DNA of 52,638 bases, taken from the NCBI RefSeq assembly GCF_007483685.1, contig NZ_VMKN01000003.1, positions 1 through 52,638 on the forward strand, read 5' to 3'. Within the stretch, counting starts at the first letter, position 1, and the number at the start of each line of letters is the position of its first letter. A program made the translations under genes and the position numbers. This stretch comes from Litoribacter populi (GTDB lineage: Bacteria > Bacteroidota > Bacteroidia > Cytophagales > Cyclobacteriaceae). Positions 33,750 through 42,676 of this stretch are shown piece by piece. The notes beneath the pieces were generated by a model. The model was not told the DNA's origin. It did no database searches and saw nothing but the letters and a program-made list of their open reading frames with translations.

Positions 33750-34607
33750 ATGTCTTCTATTATCTCAATCCGTAAAATATTCTTGAGTTTAATCACTGCA
33801 TCAACCTTTTACGTGGGCTGCAATCCCTCTCAAGATGGTTCAATTGTGGAATCCAGGTGGCTGGAACTTTTCAATGGGGAGGACCTGGAGGGTTGGACGG
33901 TGAAGATCACCGGTCATGAAGTGGGTGAAAACCATGCGGAAACCTTTCGGGTGGAAGATGGCTTTTTGACCGTTTCTTACGATGGATATGAAAACTTTGA
34001 CGAGCAGTTTGGGCATATCTTTTACGATGAACCATTCTCTGCCTACTTGCTAAGAGTAGAATATCGTTTTATTGACGAACAAGCGCCTGGAGGTGAGGGC
34101 TGGGCTTATCGAAACAGTGGGGTTATGTTGCATGGGCAGTCAGCCGAAAGCATGGGGCTCAATCAAGACTTTCCCATTTCTATCGAAGGACAAATTCTAG
34201 GCGGAGACGGAGAAAACGAACGACCAACCAGCAACCTGTGCACTCCCGGTACACACGTGAAAGTTGACGGTGAATTATTTACCCCCCATTGTCTTAATTC
34301 AGATTCCAAAACTTATCATGGTGATCAATGGGTTACAGCCGATTTTTTGGTGTTGGGTGATTCTCTTATCGAGCATAGGCTGGAGGATAGGGTGGTATTG
34401 AGGTACACCAATCCGCAAATCGGTGGCGGAAATGTCTCCAACCATAATCCGGATCTCTTTGAGGAAGGTCAACCGCTGACAACTGGCTATATTTCACTTC
34501 AAAGCGAAAGTCATCCTATTCAATTCAGAAAAGTTTCTCTATATAATTTGGAAAGGCATATGGGTGACCAAGCAGCACTTCAAAGCAAACTTAAGGAATT
34601 GCTTTAA
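33750..34607 (+). CDS. DUF1080 lipoprotein (3-keto-disaccharide hydrolase-like)
   Basis: 285 residues. Lipobox FYVGC gives a lipidated Cys near 24. The DUF1080 domain covers about 37-275: LFNGEDLEGWTVKITG at the start, FRVEDGFLTVSYDGYENF, a WAYRNSGVMLHGQ strand, ISIEGQILGG, and GYISLQSESHPIQFRKVSLYNL at the end. Relatives are concanavalin-like jelly rolls found in many Bacteroidota and Planctomycetes; characterised members hydrolyse 3-keto-glycosides. Catalytic residues are not certain here. Standalone gene, reading into a short gap. Confidence 0.88.
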   Translation: MSSIISIRKIFLSLITASTFYVGCNPSQDGSIVESRWLELFNGEDLEGWTVKITGHEVGENHAETFRVEDGFLTVSYDGYENFDEQFGHIFYDEPFSAYLLRVEYRFIDEQAPGGEGWAYRNSGVMLHGQSAESMGLNQDFPISIEGQILGGDGENERPTSNLCTPGTHVKVDGELFTPHCLNSDSKTYHGDQWVTADFLVLGDSLIEHRLEDRVVLRYTNPQIGGGNVSNHNPDLFEEGQPLTTGYISLQSESHPIQFRKVSLYNLERHMGDQAALQSKLKELL

Positions 34608-34683
34608 TTAATTCCGGGCACACCTCCATCCCAAGAGGCATGCAAAAAATCATACCCGGCGTAAAAAAATCTAGGGTGGCAAC

Positions 34684-34881
34684 TTAATAATTTAAAGCTC
34701 CGTCATTATACTGACTTTGGTTAAAAACCCATTTCTTATATTCTGTCAACAGCCTTTTGGCTTTTGGAGGGAAGTCAATCATTTGGGTTTTGATTCCTTT
34801 GGAAATCTCCCTTGCCCTGGTCTTCTCCATCTGGCTTAAAAATCGGGCTTTAAGTTCTTCGTGTTTGCTAAAATTTCTCAT
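34684..34881 (-). CDS. Small hypothetical protein
   Basis: 65 residues, strongly helical and basic in the first half (KHEELKARFLSQMEKTRAREISKG), then FPPKAKRLLTEYKKWVFNQS. No signal peptide, cysteines or recognised motif. It lies alone on minus between two plus-strand genes and has room for a promoter on its right. The amphipathic helices make it plausible as a small cytoplasmic protein, but no homologue comes to mind. Confidence 0.45.
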   Translation of the reverse strand: MRNFSKHEELKARFLSQMEKTRAREISKGIKTQMIDFPPKAKRLLTEYKKWVFNQSQYNDGALNY

Positions 34882-35091
34882 ATCAACAGGTAATTAAATC
34901 CGAACTTACACTTTCAATCTTCGTGCCCACAGCTAGATTTTTACTAGAAAAATTTAAACTTTTTCGCATTTAGATACAAAAAACACTTTTACGATATTTT
35001 CATGCATTTTATTGTCGTTTTTTGAATCCCTTTAAGTTTCGCAAGGCTTGTTATTTGATTATCTTTATAGAAACCTTTTAACAAATTGCAT

Positions 35092-35892
35092 ATGAAGTCG
35101 ATCCTTTACGCCACAGATTTTTCCGAAAACTCGGAAAGAGCTCTTCCCTTTGCTTTAGGACTAGCAGATATGCACGGGTCCGAGCTTTTCATGGTTCACA
35201 TCCTTCCTGTGGCCGATGAATCCAGTATTTATAAGGCCAGCAGCAAAATGAAGAACTTATTTTCTTCCTGGGCAAAGAATATTTCAACCAAAGTTCACTA
35301 CATGGTAGAAGATCACAAGTCTCAATCGGAAGGGCTATTACGAGTGATTGACCTGTATTCCCCAAATTTGGTGGTAGTGGGATCAAAAGGTGGCGGAATG
35401 ATAAAGGAAACCATCATGGGAAGTACAACCAAGACCTTAATTAGAAAATCAAAGTCCCCTGTCTTGGCCGTACCGGAAAATGCCGCGTATGTAGACTTCA
35501 AGGAAGTATTATACACTTTAGATTATCACAATGCAAATGTGCCGGCACTGCAAACACTCTTGAAAATATTCCAAGGCTATGAACCTGCCATCACTGTAGT
35601 CCATGTAAGGGATCACGAGGAAGAGGTAGAGGGAAACTTGTTCGATTATTATCGGGATGAGATACAGCAAAAAATCCCCTATCCAGCTATCAGGGTCAAG
35701 CAGTTTTTTGCGACAAACATCTATCAGGAATTGCACAACCATATTCAGCAGCACAAATATGATCTGGTGGTGATGGTAGAGAAGGAAAGGTCAAATTTTC
35801 TCGACAGGCTATTTGAGGAAGATTTGGTTCAAAAAATGGAATCAGATCTTAAGGTGCCTTTGTTGAGCTTTTCGGAGAAGTATTTGGTGTAG
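35092..35892 (+). CDS. Universal stress protein with two Usp domains
   Basis: 266 residues from the ATG at 35092 (a TTG two codons earlier is less likely). Domain 1 (about 1-140) opens with KSILYATDFSENSERAL and contains the ATP-binding pattern VVGSKGGG...GSTTKTLI and SPVLAVPE. Domain 2 (about 145-266) is more divergent and lacks the full nucleotide motif. Tandem Usp proteins respond to starvation or oxygen stress in Bacteroidota. Upstream, TATCTTTA at 35060-35067 resembles the -7 element. A 77-base heptad array starts one base after its stop codon. Confidence 0.9.
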   Translation: MKSILYATDFSENSERALPFALGLADMHGSELFMVHILPVADESSIYKASSKMKNLFSSWAKNISTKVHYMVEDHKSQSEGLLRVIDLYSPNLVVVGSKGGGMIKETIMGSTTKTLIRKSKSPVLAVPENAAYVDFKEVLYTLDYHNANVPALQTLLKIFQGYEPAITVVHVRDHEEEVEGNLFDYYRDEIQQKIPYPAIRVKQFFATNIYQELHNHIQQHKYDLVVMVEKERSNFLDRLFEEDLVQKMESDLKVPLLSFSEKYLV

Positions 35893-35969
35893 GATGTTGG
35901 ATGACCGATGACCGATGATTGATGTGATGACTTCATTATTCATTATTCATTATTCATCATTCATCATTT
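35893..35969. repeat. 7-base-period array with strand switch (11 units)
   Basis: Eleven 7-mers in one unbroken phase, starting at the base after the Usp stop codon. The first five are GATGACC-like, then the wording flips to the complementary ATTATTC / ATCATTC type with phase kept. It is the longest array in the window and ends 20 bases before the stop of the convergent HD gene. Confidence 0.85.
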
Positions 35970-35988
35970 CGCACACAGCCAAGTTATA

Positions 35989-36570
35989 TTAAGGAAACAT
36001 CTCCCTTACGGCATCGGAAAATTCTTCGGTCAGGGCTCTATAATCTTCCCCAAATTCTTCTTGCCTACTCAGAAAAGCTTCTGCCAAGCTGTAATAATAC
36101 CAGTTTTGTTGTTCATAAGGTGCGTTGAATCGGTCCCAGATAGCTTCCCCCACCCTACGATAATCCCGGGTAATTGCCCGGATGTTATCTAGTTTATCTG
36201 CCAGTGCCAGGGCCAATACGGCTTCGTCCTTTTCTCTGGCCACGTAATCGATGGTGTGGGACTTGCGCTCCTTCCAAGGCGCCTCTTCCTCCCCTTCCTG
36301 CTGATAAAGCTTAGAAGGCTCGGTGGCACCTTTTACCAATTGAGCTACTCGAAGCCCAAACGCCTGCTCCACCTCCTCTATAGTCACAGGCGTATCCTCA
36401 ACCGTATCATGCAATAATCCGGCAACAGCTACCTCCTCGTCGTAGCCATATTCCAGCAAAATCTTCATCACATTGGTAAGGTGGGAAACGTAGGGGATGT
36501 TTGTCCCTTTTCTAAAATGTCCCTCATGCGCCTTGCAGGCAAATATTATCGCTTCAAAAATCATATTCAA
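35989..36570 (-). CDS. HD-domain hydrolase, single-domain SpoT/Mesh1-like
   Basis: 193 residues. The HD domain of the RelA/SpoT hydrolase type covers about 8-130: HFRKGTNIPYVSHL (His), GLLHDTVEDTP (the HD pair plus ED), and LALADKLDNIRAI (the downstream Asp). No synthetase, TGS or ACT domain follows, so by architecture it is a small stand-alone member, as in Mesh1-type alarmone hydrolases. The C-terminal part (WYYYSLAEAFLSR) is helical. Hydrolysis of (p)ppGpp is a reasonable guess; related small HD proteins act on other nucleotides. Convergent with the Usp gene. Confidence 0.82.
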   Translation of the reverse strand: MNMIFEAIIFACKAHEGHFRKGTNIPYVSHLTNVMKILLEYGYDEEVAVAGLLHDTVEDTPVTIEEVEQAFGLRVAQLVKGATEPSKLYQQEGEEEAPWKERKSHTIDYVAREKDEAVLALALADKLDNIRAITRDYRRVGEAIWDRFNAPYEQQNWYYYSLAEAFLSRQEEFGEDYRALTEEFSDAVREMFP

Positions 36571-36736
36571 TTTGAAAGTTTAAGGACAATCACAAGCTCG
36601 TCCACACTTCATCAAGTTAACCACTCTACCGCTTAATCCAAAACTAATTTATCATCATTCGAAAAAACTACTTTAAAATGGCCTTCCTTTTTAGTAAAAA
36701 ATTCATCAGCCTTTCCTGAAACCCATAGATGAGTAA

Positions 36737-36750
36737 GTGACTATTGTCAC
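36737..36750 (+). promoter_or_regulatory. Perfect inverted repeat, possible Crp/Fnr-type site
   Basis: GTGAC-TATT-GTCAC, ending 57 bases before the ATG of the metallophosphatase-like gene. The arms resemble Crp/Fnr-family half-sites; no regulator gene is nearby. Confidence 0.35.
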
Positions 36751-36806
36751 GCAATCACCCCTTAGGAATGTTTAAATTTGGAGTTAATCTGAATATTTCC
36801 ATTACT

Positions 36807-38282
36807 ATGAATATAAAAGCATTATTAGGAATCTTAATTTTTTCTTTGGCAGTGGCTCATATCAAAACGCTCTTTGACGAAGAACGGGATAAGAACCCCG
36901 GCCGAACATATATTGTGAACGGTGGAGACCTCATCCAGGGAAGCGGCTATGCCTACTTTTCAAAAGGTGATATCTTCCCTGAGATCGTGAAAAAAATGGG
37001 ATTTGACCTGTTGATTCCCGGAAACTGGGAGGTAGTCTACGGCAAGGAGTCCATGATGGAGGTTTTGAATGCCTATGATACACCTGTGATCGCCCAGAAT
37101 ATGTTCCATGAGGAGGACAATAGCCCACTGTTCCCTGCTTATCACATGGCGGAAATTAAGGGAGTCAAATTAGGTTTCATCGGGATAAATGACCCGGATG
37201 TCCCGGTAAGACAGAACCCCATATTCAGTGAAGGGATGGCCTTTTCTGGCATCGATGAAGAGGTCGAAAATTTAATTAAAGAGGTAAAACATGAAAAAGG
37301 CGCAGATGCTTTGTTCCTGCTCACCCATATTGGGATTTTCAAGCAGGTGGAGTTGGCCAACAATGAAATTTCAAAAGACGTGGATTACATTTTAGGGAAT
37401 GACACCCATGAAAGAGTCCGCCAACCCATACAGGGCAAATATGCTAAAGTCACCGAACCTGGGGCCTTTGGCTCATTTGTAGGGAAATTGGTTTTACATT
37501 TTGTAGATGGCAAGATTGTCAAAGAGGAATACGAGTTACTGGATGTGGATCCAGAAGTGTATCCGGCTGATCCCGAGATCCAGGCTTTGGTGGACAAAGC
37601 AAAGGAACCTTACAAGGACAAAATGGAAGCAGTGATCGGCTACACAAGCACACCTATTTTCAGATACCTAACGGTAGAAAATCCAATGGACAACATGATC
37701 ACAGATGCGGCCCGATGGAAAACGGGAGCGGATATCGCCATTTCAAACGGGTTTAGGTTCGGCAACCCCATCATTCCGGAGGATGGGAAACCTGCTCCCA
37801 TCACCAGAGCCAACCTTTGGAACCTGATCCCAATGGACGAAAGAGTCAAAATGGGCAAGGCCACCGGCAAACAGATTAAGGACTGGTTGGAACAGGAGAT
37901 GCACAATGCATTTGCTGAGGATGCCACCGAAAGGTTTGGAGGATGGCTTGTGCGTTTTTCAGGAATGGAAGTTGACTTTACCAGCAAAAACCCCAAGGGG
38001 GAGCGTATTAATGCCATCACCGTCAAAGGGAAGCCCATGCAGGATGATGAATATTACACCATTTCGGCCTGTGAGCGTCCGGGTGATCCCGAACATGTGC
38101 TGTGCAGACTGCCAAATGCAGTTGACATAGAATATAAGGATTACACCATTCACCAGGTAGTAGAAGAGTACCTGCAGAAAAACTCCCCTGTCGCCCCTGT
38201 CATTGACGGAAGGGCCTATAGTAAGGACTTGGGGGTTTATTCCTTCTCAACTGTACCAGGAACCGATTACAAGTTCAGGTAA
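36807..38282 (+). CDS. SoxB/5'-nucleotidase-like metallophosphoesterase lacking its first metal motif
   Basis: 491 residues from ATG 36807 (an upstream TTG at 36744 adds no family sequence). After a short hydrophobic signal-like start (about 1-15) the protein jumps straight into AHIKTLFDEERDKNPG, which in relatives follows the N-terminal DxHG metal motif by some tens of residues. The rest is intact: NGGDLIQGSG, GNWEVVYG, LLTHIG, GNDTHER, then the 5'-nucleotidase C-terminal domain (about 270-470, with NMITDAARWKTGADIAISNG). The GNWE form recalls SoxB. An in-frame deletion of the first motif seems likely, so activity is doubtful. Followed by a good terminator. Confidence 0.75.
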   Translation: MNIKALLGILIFSLAVAHIKTLFDEERDKNPGRTYIVNGGDLIQGSGYAYFSKGDIFPEIVKKMGFDLLIPGNWEVVYGKESMMEVLNAYDTPVIAQNMFHEEDNSPLFPAYHMAEIKGVKLGFIGINDPDVPVRQNPIFSEGMAFSGIDEEVENLIKEVKHEKGADALFLLTHIGIFKQVELANNEISKDVDYILGNDTHERVRQPIQGKYAKVTEPGAFGSFVGKLVLHFVDGKIVKEEYELLDVDPEVYPADPEIQALVDKAKEPYKDKMEAVIGYTSTPIFRYLTVENPMDNMITDAARWKTGADIAISNGFRFGNPIIPEDGKPAPITRANLWNLIPMDERVKMGKATGKQIKDWLEQEMHNAFAEDATERFGGWLVRFSGMEVDFTSKNPKGERINAITVKGKPMQDDEYYTISACERPGDPEHVLCRLPNAVDIEYKDYTIHQVVEEYLQKNSPVAPVIDGRAYSKDLGVYSFSTVPGTDYKFR

Positions 38283-38289
38283 ATAATTC

Positions 38290-38318
38290 AGGCCGTTTAA
38301 ATGGGACGGCCTTTTTTT
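38290..38318 (+). terminator. Terminator after the metallophosphoesterase-like gene
   Basis: AGGCCGT (38290-38296) pairs with ACGGCCT (38306-38312), followed by a T-run to 38318. The T-run touches the stop codon of the convergent gene. Confidence 0.85.
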
Positions 38319-39109
38319 CAATTTAAAATCGCCTTCCATTCTGGCAAGGGCGGCTTGTCAATGGTACGTTGATATGCATCTTGGAAGGCTGTTTTATACT
38401 CGGGGTTAACTTTTAAAGGAACAAGCTGGAACACACCTACTTCGGCCAATAGTGCTTTAAAGGCTTTTTCAAAGGAAGAAAAGGTCTTGAGGTAGTTCAC
38501 ATTTTCCAGTTTGTCAACCTCCAGATCGGGCTCAAAGTCAAAAACATTAATTTCGGGTGTGATGTAAAAATACTTTTCTTCCCCTTGCTCTCCCGAGCGG
38601 TAAAACACAGTAGATCCATTTTCTCCCCCCAATTCCAAAATGAGATCGAAATCCTGATTGGCCTTGAATGAGTCCACAACTCCCTCCAATACTTCCAAAG
38701 TTTCCTCCCTAAGATTGGCCGAGGAAAAGTAGGTTTGGGGATCCGCTTGATTGATCCTCTCATTGGAAATCTGGTCCTCCAGATGAATGTGAATCACTTC
38801 GGCCAAGATTCCGGCTTTTTTAGCATACCTGATAAGGTTAGCAAAATCATCATCATAGCTGTGCCCTGAGCAATATTCGACCACCAAAGTATTGCCATCC
38901 ATAAGGGTCAGCAAGCCCTCCTCACTGGCATGATTGTAAATCTGCACAATCCCATCTAACTCCTCCAGCGCCTGAAAATGACCGAAAAGCTCTTTGCTGA
39001 TTTTAGCTAAGTCAAAAACAAAATGGTCAGTTGAGGAGGCATAGTTTTTCTCGATAAAAGTTGTCTTTCCCGAACCCGCCGGGCCGGTAATAAATTTTAT
39101 TTTGGCCAT
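38318..39109 (-). CDS. P-loop ATPase/GTPase, unknown function
   Basis: 263 residues from the ATG at 39109; a longer in-frame start adds a non-conserved hydrophobic stretch and was not used. Walker A is GPAGSGKTT at about 8-16, directly at the N-terminus. A Walker-B-like strand is TLVVEYCSGHSYDDDF near 74-89. The second half has LILELGGENGSTVFY and a mixed alpha/beta pattern. Overall it resembles a small nucleotide kinase or a dephospho-CoA-kinase-like P-loop protein, but the acceptor site is not recognisable. Convergent with the preceding gene and not part of an operon. Confidence 0.65.
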   Translation of the reverse strand: MAKIKFITGPAGSGKTTFIEKNYASSTDHFVFDLAKISKELFGHFQALEELDGIVQIYNHASEEGLLTLMDGNTLVVEYCSGHSYDDDFANLIRYAKKAGILAEVIHIHLEDQISNERINQADPQTYFSSANLREETLEVLEGVVDSFKANQDFDLILELGGENGSTVFYRSGEQGEEKYFYITPEINVFDFEPDLEVDKLENVNYLKTFSSFEKAFKALLAEVGVFQLVPLKVNPEYKTAFQDAYQRTIDKPPLPEWKAILN

Positions 39110-39335
39110 AATGATGAGTAATACAGTTAAAAAGAATGTCAAACCTAGACGGCAAATTCCCAAAAAACGCTAGCAGCTAAATTAATATTTTGGAGTAATG
39201 TAACTTAATAGAAGCCAGAAAGTTAAAAATTACAATTACAAGTTACGACCATTTGGGTCCAATTACCAAAGATGGGGACATTGATTGTCGCACTTTGATT
39301 TAATAAACCGCACAATCAGGGCTACGGTTAAAATA

Positions 39336-39427
39336 AACCGCCAAGAACGAGAAGGGGCGCAAAGAAAAATAAGTGAGAATAGTTTAACCCTATCTCTCTG
39401 AGCCCTCTGCTCCTCTGTGGTTTTTTT
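39336..39427. repeat. Dispersed ACCGCCAAG / CTCTGTGGTT element
   Basis: AACCGCCAAGAA with GCGCAAAG (39336-39364) and, 30 bases on, CCTCTGCTCCTCTGTGGTT. The two ends are partly complementary in wording, as in the copy at 686-739. Confidence 0.5.
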
Positions 39428-39488
39428 GGTAATTCAGTCCACACTTAATGTGTGGCAAATTTCAGGATTTAAACGTATTTTAGATCTC

Positions 39489-39544
39489 CGGTCTTCGGTC
39501 TTCGGTCTTCCGTCTTCCGTCTCCCGTCTCCCGTCTTCTACCTT
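39489..39544. repeat. 7-base-period array (8 units)
   Basis: CGGTCTT three times, then CCGTCTT/CCGTCTC four times and a decayed unit, all in phase, ending 16 bases before the ATG of the glycosidase. Its complement resembles the array at 46642-46669. Confidence 0.85.
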
Positions 39545-39560
39545 TTACCCACATAAAAAC

Positions 39561-41951
39561 ATGAGGTTAGCCATCATCAACTTTTTCCTTGCCTTCACCA
39601 TTTTTTCAACGCAGGCACAACAACTATCTCAAGTCGTCGAGGAGGTTGAGGGTTTAGCGGGCCGGCAGGAATATCTTTCTTCCCCTTTTGTCACGGCAGG
39701 CGACCGGGTCTATATGGTAGGCCACCAAGACGGTACTTTTCCAGATTTGGGCTGGCATGTGGAAGGCGAAATGGGCGGCATCTGGAACCATCCCATTAAA
39801 CTCTTGGATGGGTTTACTGCCTCGATAGGTTTGGAAAACGAATTCTATTGCCTAGATAAAGCAGACAAGTTCATCAATTACCCTTTTGCCAACAAGCATC
39901 TTTTTCAATCCACTGTTCCTGAAGTCCAAATTGAAAGATTTCAGTTTGTTCCCGATGGCAAACAAGGAGCCGTGATAGAATTCACCATTACAAACCTTTC
40001 GGAAGACAGGAAGGAACTTAGCTTTGAGTTCACCGGGCATGTCGATCTGAGGCCAGTTTGGCTGGGGGAAAAGGCGGGGATGTTTGATCATCCAGATTTA
40101 TTGAAGTTTGATGATGAGCGAAATGTCTGGACCGCTAAAGATGAGGGCAACGAGTGGCATGCTGTTTTTGGAGGTGATCTGCCTGCCCAGATGCATCTGA
40201 GAGCCTCTCCGCACTGTGATTACGAACCGAAAGGAAAAGGTGCTGCGGCTGGACTGGTCTATGACATTTCCTTGGAAAGCTCCGGAAGCCAAACCCTGAC
40301 TATCTACATTTCAGGCTCCTATTTATCACTGGAAGAGGCATTGGAAACCTTTGAAGACTTACAAGGTAATGCCCACACCTATTTAGAAGAAAAAAAGCTG
40401 CAGTATGAGTCTCTAGCCTCCAAATCCAAGGTAACCATTCCCGACAAAGATCTGGAAAAAGCTTTTGAATGGGTAAAATACAACACCGAATGGCTCGTCC
40501 GGGACGTGCCGGAAATCGGACGTGGGCTGGGTGCAGGCATGCCGGATTATCCCTGGTGGTTTGGCGTGGACAATGAATATACGCTGCAAGGAGCGATCGC
40601 CACGGGCAGAAAAGACCTGACTTATGAGACCATTGATTTGATCCACCAGCTATCCTTGGAGGAAAATGGCAACGGCAGGATTATCCACGAAGTCAGCACA
40701 AACGGGGTCGTATTCAATCCAGGCAACATCAACGAGACGCCGCAATTTGCCTCCCTGATCTGGATGGTGTATAACTGGACTGGCGACAAGGATTTTTTGG
40801 CCAAATATTATCCAACAATCAAGAAAGGTTTGGAATGGCTGCTGGAGGAAAATGACCAAGACGGCAACCTTTTTCCCGATGGGTATGGCATGATGGAAAT
40901 CCATGGGCTGGAATCAGAAATGGTGGATGTGGCCAGCTATACCCAGGCTGCTTTTGCAGATGCGGCAAAAATGGCTGAGGAACTGGATGACCAAAAACAA
41001 GCCGTCTATTATCAAGGACTTGCCGATAAACTCAGAGAAAAGATCAATGAGGAGTTCTGGGTGGAAGAGTCCAACTCCTATGCTGACTTCATCGGGACGG
41101 CTTCCGAAGCCCTTCATCTGATAGAAGCCGCAATTATCAGAGCCGACACTCTCGACAAACCATGGGCAGTGGAAGAATTGAAGGCAATGAAAAGCAAAGT
41201 TTCCGCCCTACCCCCCAACCAAAAACAAGGCTTTGTGGTATTCCACAACTGGGTGGTCAACACTCCGATGGAAATGGGAATCGCTGATAGGGAAAAGGCT
41301 ATAAAAGCACTCGACAAGGGTGCGAGGTTTGTCAACCCGTTTGGGATTTTCGTCACCGGTATAGACCGGGATGACTCTTCCGATCTGGAGGATGGAGCAT
41401 TTGCGGGCAGCAGGGTTTTTTCCTACACAGGAGCCGTGATGACCTTGCCGACGGGCGTACAGGCTATCGCAGAAAACAATTACGTCAGACCGGACCAAGC
41501 TTTGGACTACCTGCAGCGCATGACCCGGTCCTTTGGTTTTGCCCTGCCAGGTTCTATTTATGAGGTTTCCCCGGATTATGGGATGATGGCACAAGCCTGG
41601 AATTTATATAGCTATGCGGTTCCTATTGTGACCCAGTTTTTTGGGATTAAACCTCAGGCAGGCAAGAAAAAGGTGGTCATTTCTCCCCTAATGCCTGGTG
41701 ACTGGGAGGAGGCTTCGATTGAAAATGTGATGATCGGAGACAATGACATCAGTTTGGCATTTACCAGGACTGAGAAAGGGATAGAACTGGAACTCACCCA
41801 ACAAAAAGAGGACTGGGAAATAGAGTTCTCTTTCCCCGACGGACAATATGAGACCTGGATCCTAAACGGTGAAGAACTTACTCCTGAACGAGCTGAAAGA
41901 AACCAGTTTATTAAATCAAAAGGAAATAGAATCACCGCCCGTTTTCATTAA
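39561..41951 (+). CDS. Secreted six-hairpin glycosidase, glycogen-debranching-like
   Basis: 796 residues from ATG 39561; the in-frame extension upstream is heptad-repeat DNA and was excluded. Signal peptide 1-18 (FSTQAQQ cleavage). The N-terminal ~270 residues are a beta-sandwich, then an (alpha/alpha)6 barrel: KAFEWVKYNTEWLVRDVPEIG, MPDYPWWFGVDNEYTLQGAI, GRIIHEVSTNG, NETPQFASLIWMVYNWTGD, and DGYGMMEIHG. This is the pattern of amylo-alpha-1,6-glucosidase and related GH clans; the probable acid/base Asp/Glu lie in the VDNEY and MEIHG segments. It probably debranches or trims an alpha-glucan or similar in the periplasm. Its stop overlaps that of the convergent DUF2490 gene. Confidence 0.8.
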   Translation: MRLAIINFFLAFTIFSTQAQQLSQVVEEVEGLAGRQEYLSSPFVTAGDRVYMVGHQDGTFPDLGWHVEGEMGGIWNHPIKLLDGFTASIGLENEFYCLDKADKFINYPFANKHLFQSTVPEVQIERFQFVPDGKQGAVIEFTITNLSEDRKELSFEFTGHVDLRPVWLGEKAGMFDHPDLLKFDDERNVWTAKDEGNEWHAVFGGDLPAQMHLRASPHCDYEPKGKGAAAGLVYDISLESSGSQTLTIYISGSYLSLEEALETFEDLQGNAHTYLEEKKLQYESLASKSKVTIPDKDLEKAFEWVKYNTEWLVRDVPEIGRGLGAGMPDYPWWFGVDNEYTLQGAIATGRKDLTYETIDLIHQLSLEENGNGRIIHEVSTNGVVFNPGNINETPQFASLIWMVYNWTGDKDFLAKYYPTIKKGLEWLLEENDQDGNLFPDGYGMMEIHGLESEMVDVASYTQAAFADAAKMAEELDDQKQAVYYQGLADKLREKINEEFWVEESNSYADFIGTASEALHLIEAAIIRADTLDKPWAVEELKAMKSKVSALPPNQKQGFVVFHNWVVNTPMEMGIADREKAIKALDKGARFVNPFGIFVTGIDRDDSSDLEDGAFAGSRVFSYTGAVMTLPTGVQAIAENNYVRPDQALDYLQRMTRSFGFALPGSIYEVSPDYGMMAQAWNLYSYAVPIVTQFFGIKPQAGKKKVVISPLMPGDWEEASIENVMIGDNDISLAFTRTEKGIELELTQQKEDWEIEFSFPDGQYETWILNGEELTPERAERNQFIKSKGNRITARFH

Positions 41952-42655
41952 TCTTCTCTCTTCCTGAAATCCATATTATGGATCAACCAAAAGGTAAGAC
42001 CATGCCTGAATACCGTATTGTTGGTCTGGGGAATTACCCGCCAGTGGTAGCCGGCGAGCACCGAAAGGTTGCGATAGGTGAAGGTAGGAAGAATATAAAG
42101 CCTGTTTTGGTCTATGCCATTGTGGATTTTCCCACCAGCATTATAGAGGATTTCGTCCATAATCCTCAGCTGGATGTTGGTATGGGAGTTAATGGTATGG
42201 ATTGGAATTCTCACGGTGGCCATAAACCTCAACCTATTATAAAACAGGCGATCATCTAGGACATTAATACCTTCTACCATCTGTCGGAATCGGGCATCAT
42301 AGCGGAATCGGAGCTGATAACTGATTTGGTCATTGATCCAAAAATTGCCCACAACCTGCCCCCAAGGACGGTGCTCATTTCGGATCAGCCTATCAGAAAA
42401 GGAAGTAGCCGTCACCACATAGGCATATCCTCCGGAGATACTTACTTTGGGGTCAAAAAAGTAGGTCAATCCATGTCTGTTGACAAAAAAGGAAGTGGTC
42501 GCCCAATGGAAATCATTCCAGATAGCCCACTTTTCGCTCACACGCAAAGAGGAGATATAAGAACCCCAAAACTCCCCTTGGTGCTCTACTGTCTGTGCAG
42601 AAAGATTGCTTATGCTGAAAATCGAAAAAAGTACTACGCTCCAAATCCGGCGCAT
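41948..42655 (-). CDS. DUF2490 outer-membrane protein
   Basis: 235 residues with a signal peptide (1-20, ISNLSAQ). Strand-rich with amphipathic blocks such as FWGSYISSLRVSEKWAIWNDFHW, YQLRFRYDARFRQMVEGI and LSVLAGYHWRVIPQTNN, as in the DUF2490 family of outer-membrane barrels. The end, GLTFWLIHNMDFRKRED, is not a canonical barrel end, but the last hydrophobic strand is close by. Function unknown. Its TAA and the TAA of the convergent glycosidase share a TTAA palindrome. Confidence 0.82.
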   Translation of the reverse strand: MRRIWSVVLFSIFSISNLSAQTVEHQGEFWGSYISSLRVSEKWAIWNDFHWATTSFFVNRHGLTYFFDPKVSISGGYAYVVTATSFSDRLIRNEHRPWGQVVGNFWINDQISYQLRFRYDARFRQMVEGINVLDDRLFYNRLRFMATVRIPIHTINSHTNIQLRIMDEILYNAGGKIHNGIDQNRLYILPTFTYRNLSVLAGYHWRVIPQTNNTVFRHGLTFWLIHNMDFRKRED

Positions 42656-42676
42656 GTTATGGGGTTTTGCAGTTGT

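Larger units (their letters stand above)
39110..39560. other. Repeat-rich intergenic region
   Basis: 450 bases without a credible gene. It holds the dispersed ACCGC...GCGCAAAG / CTCTGTGGTT element (39336-39427) and a heptad array (39489-39544) immediately before the glycosidase gene. Promoter elements for that gene are not clear. Confidence 0.6.

Noticed and set aside
35893-35969. CRISPR array
   Set aside because: Units are 7 bases without spacers and no cas genes are present.
39417-39560. 48-codon upstream extension of the glycosidase
   Set aside because: Encoded by repeat DNA (heptad array); the signal peptide begins at ATG 39561.
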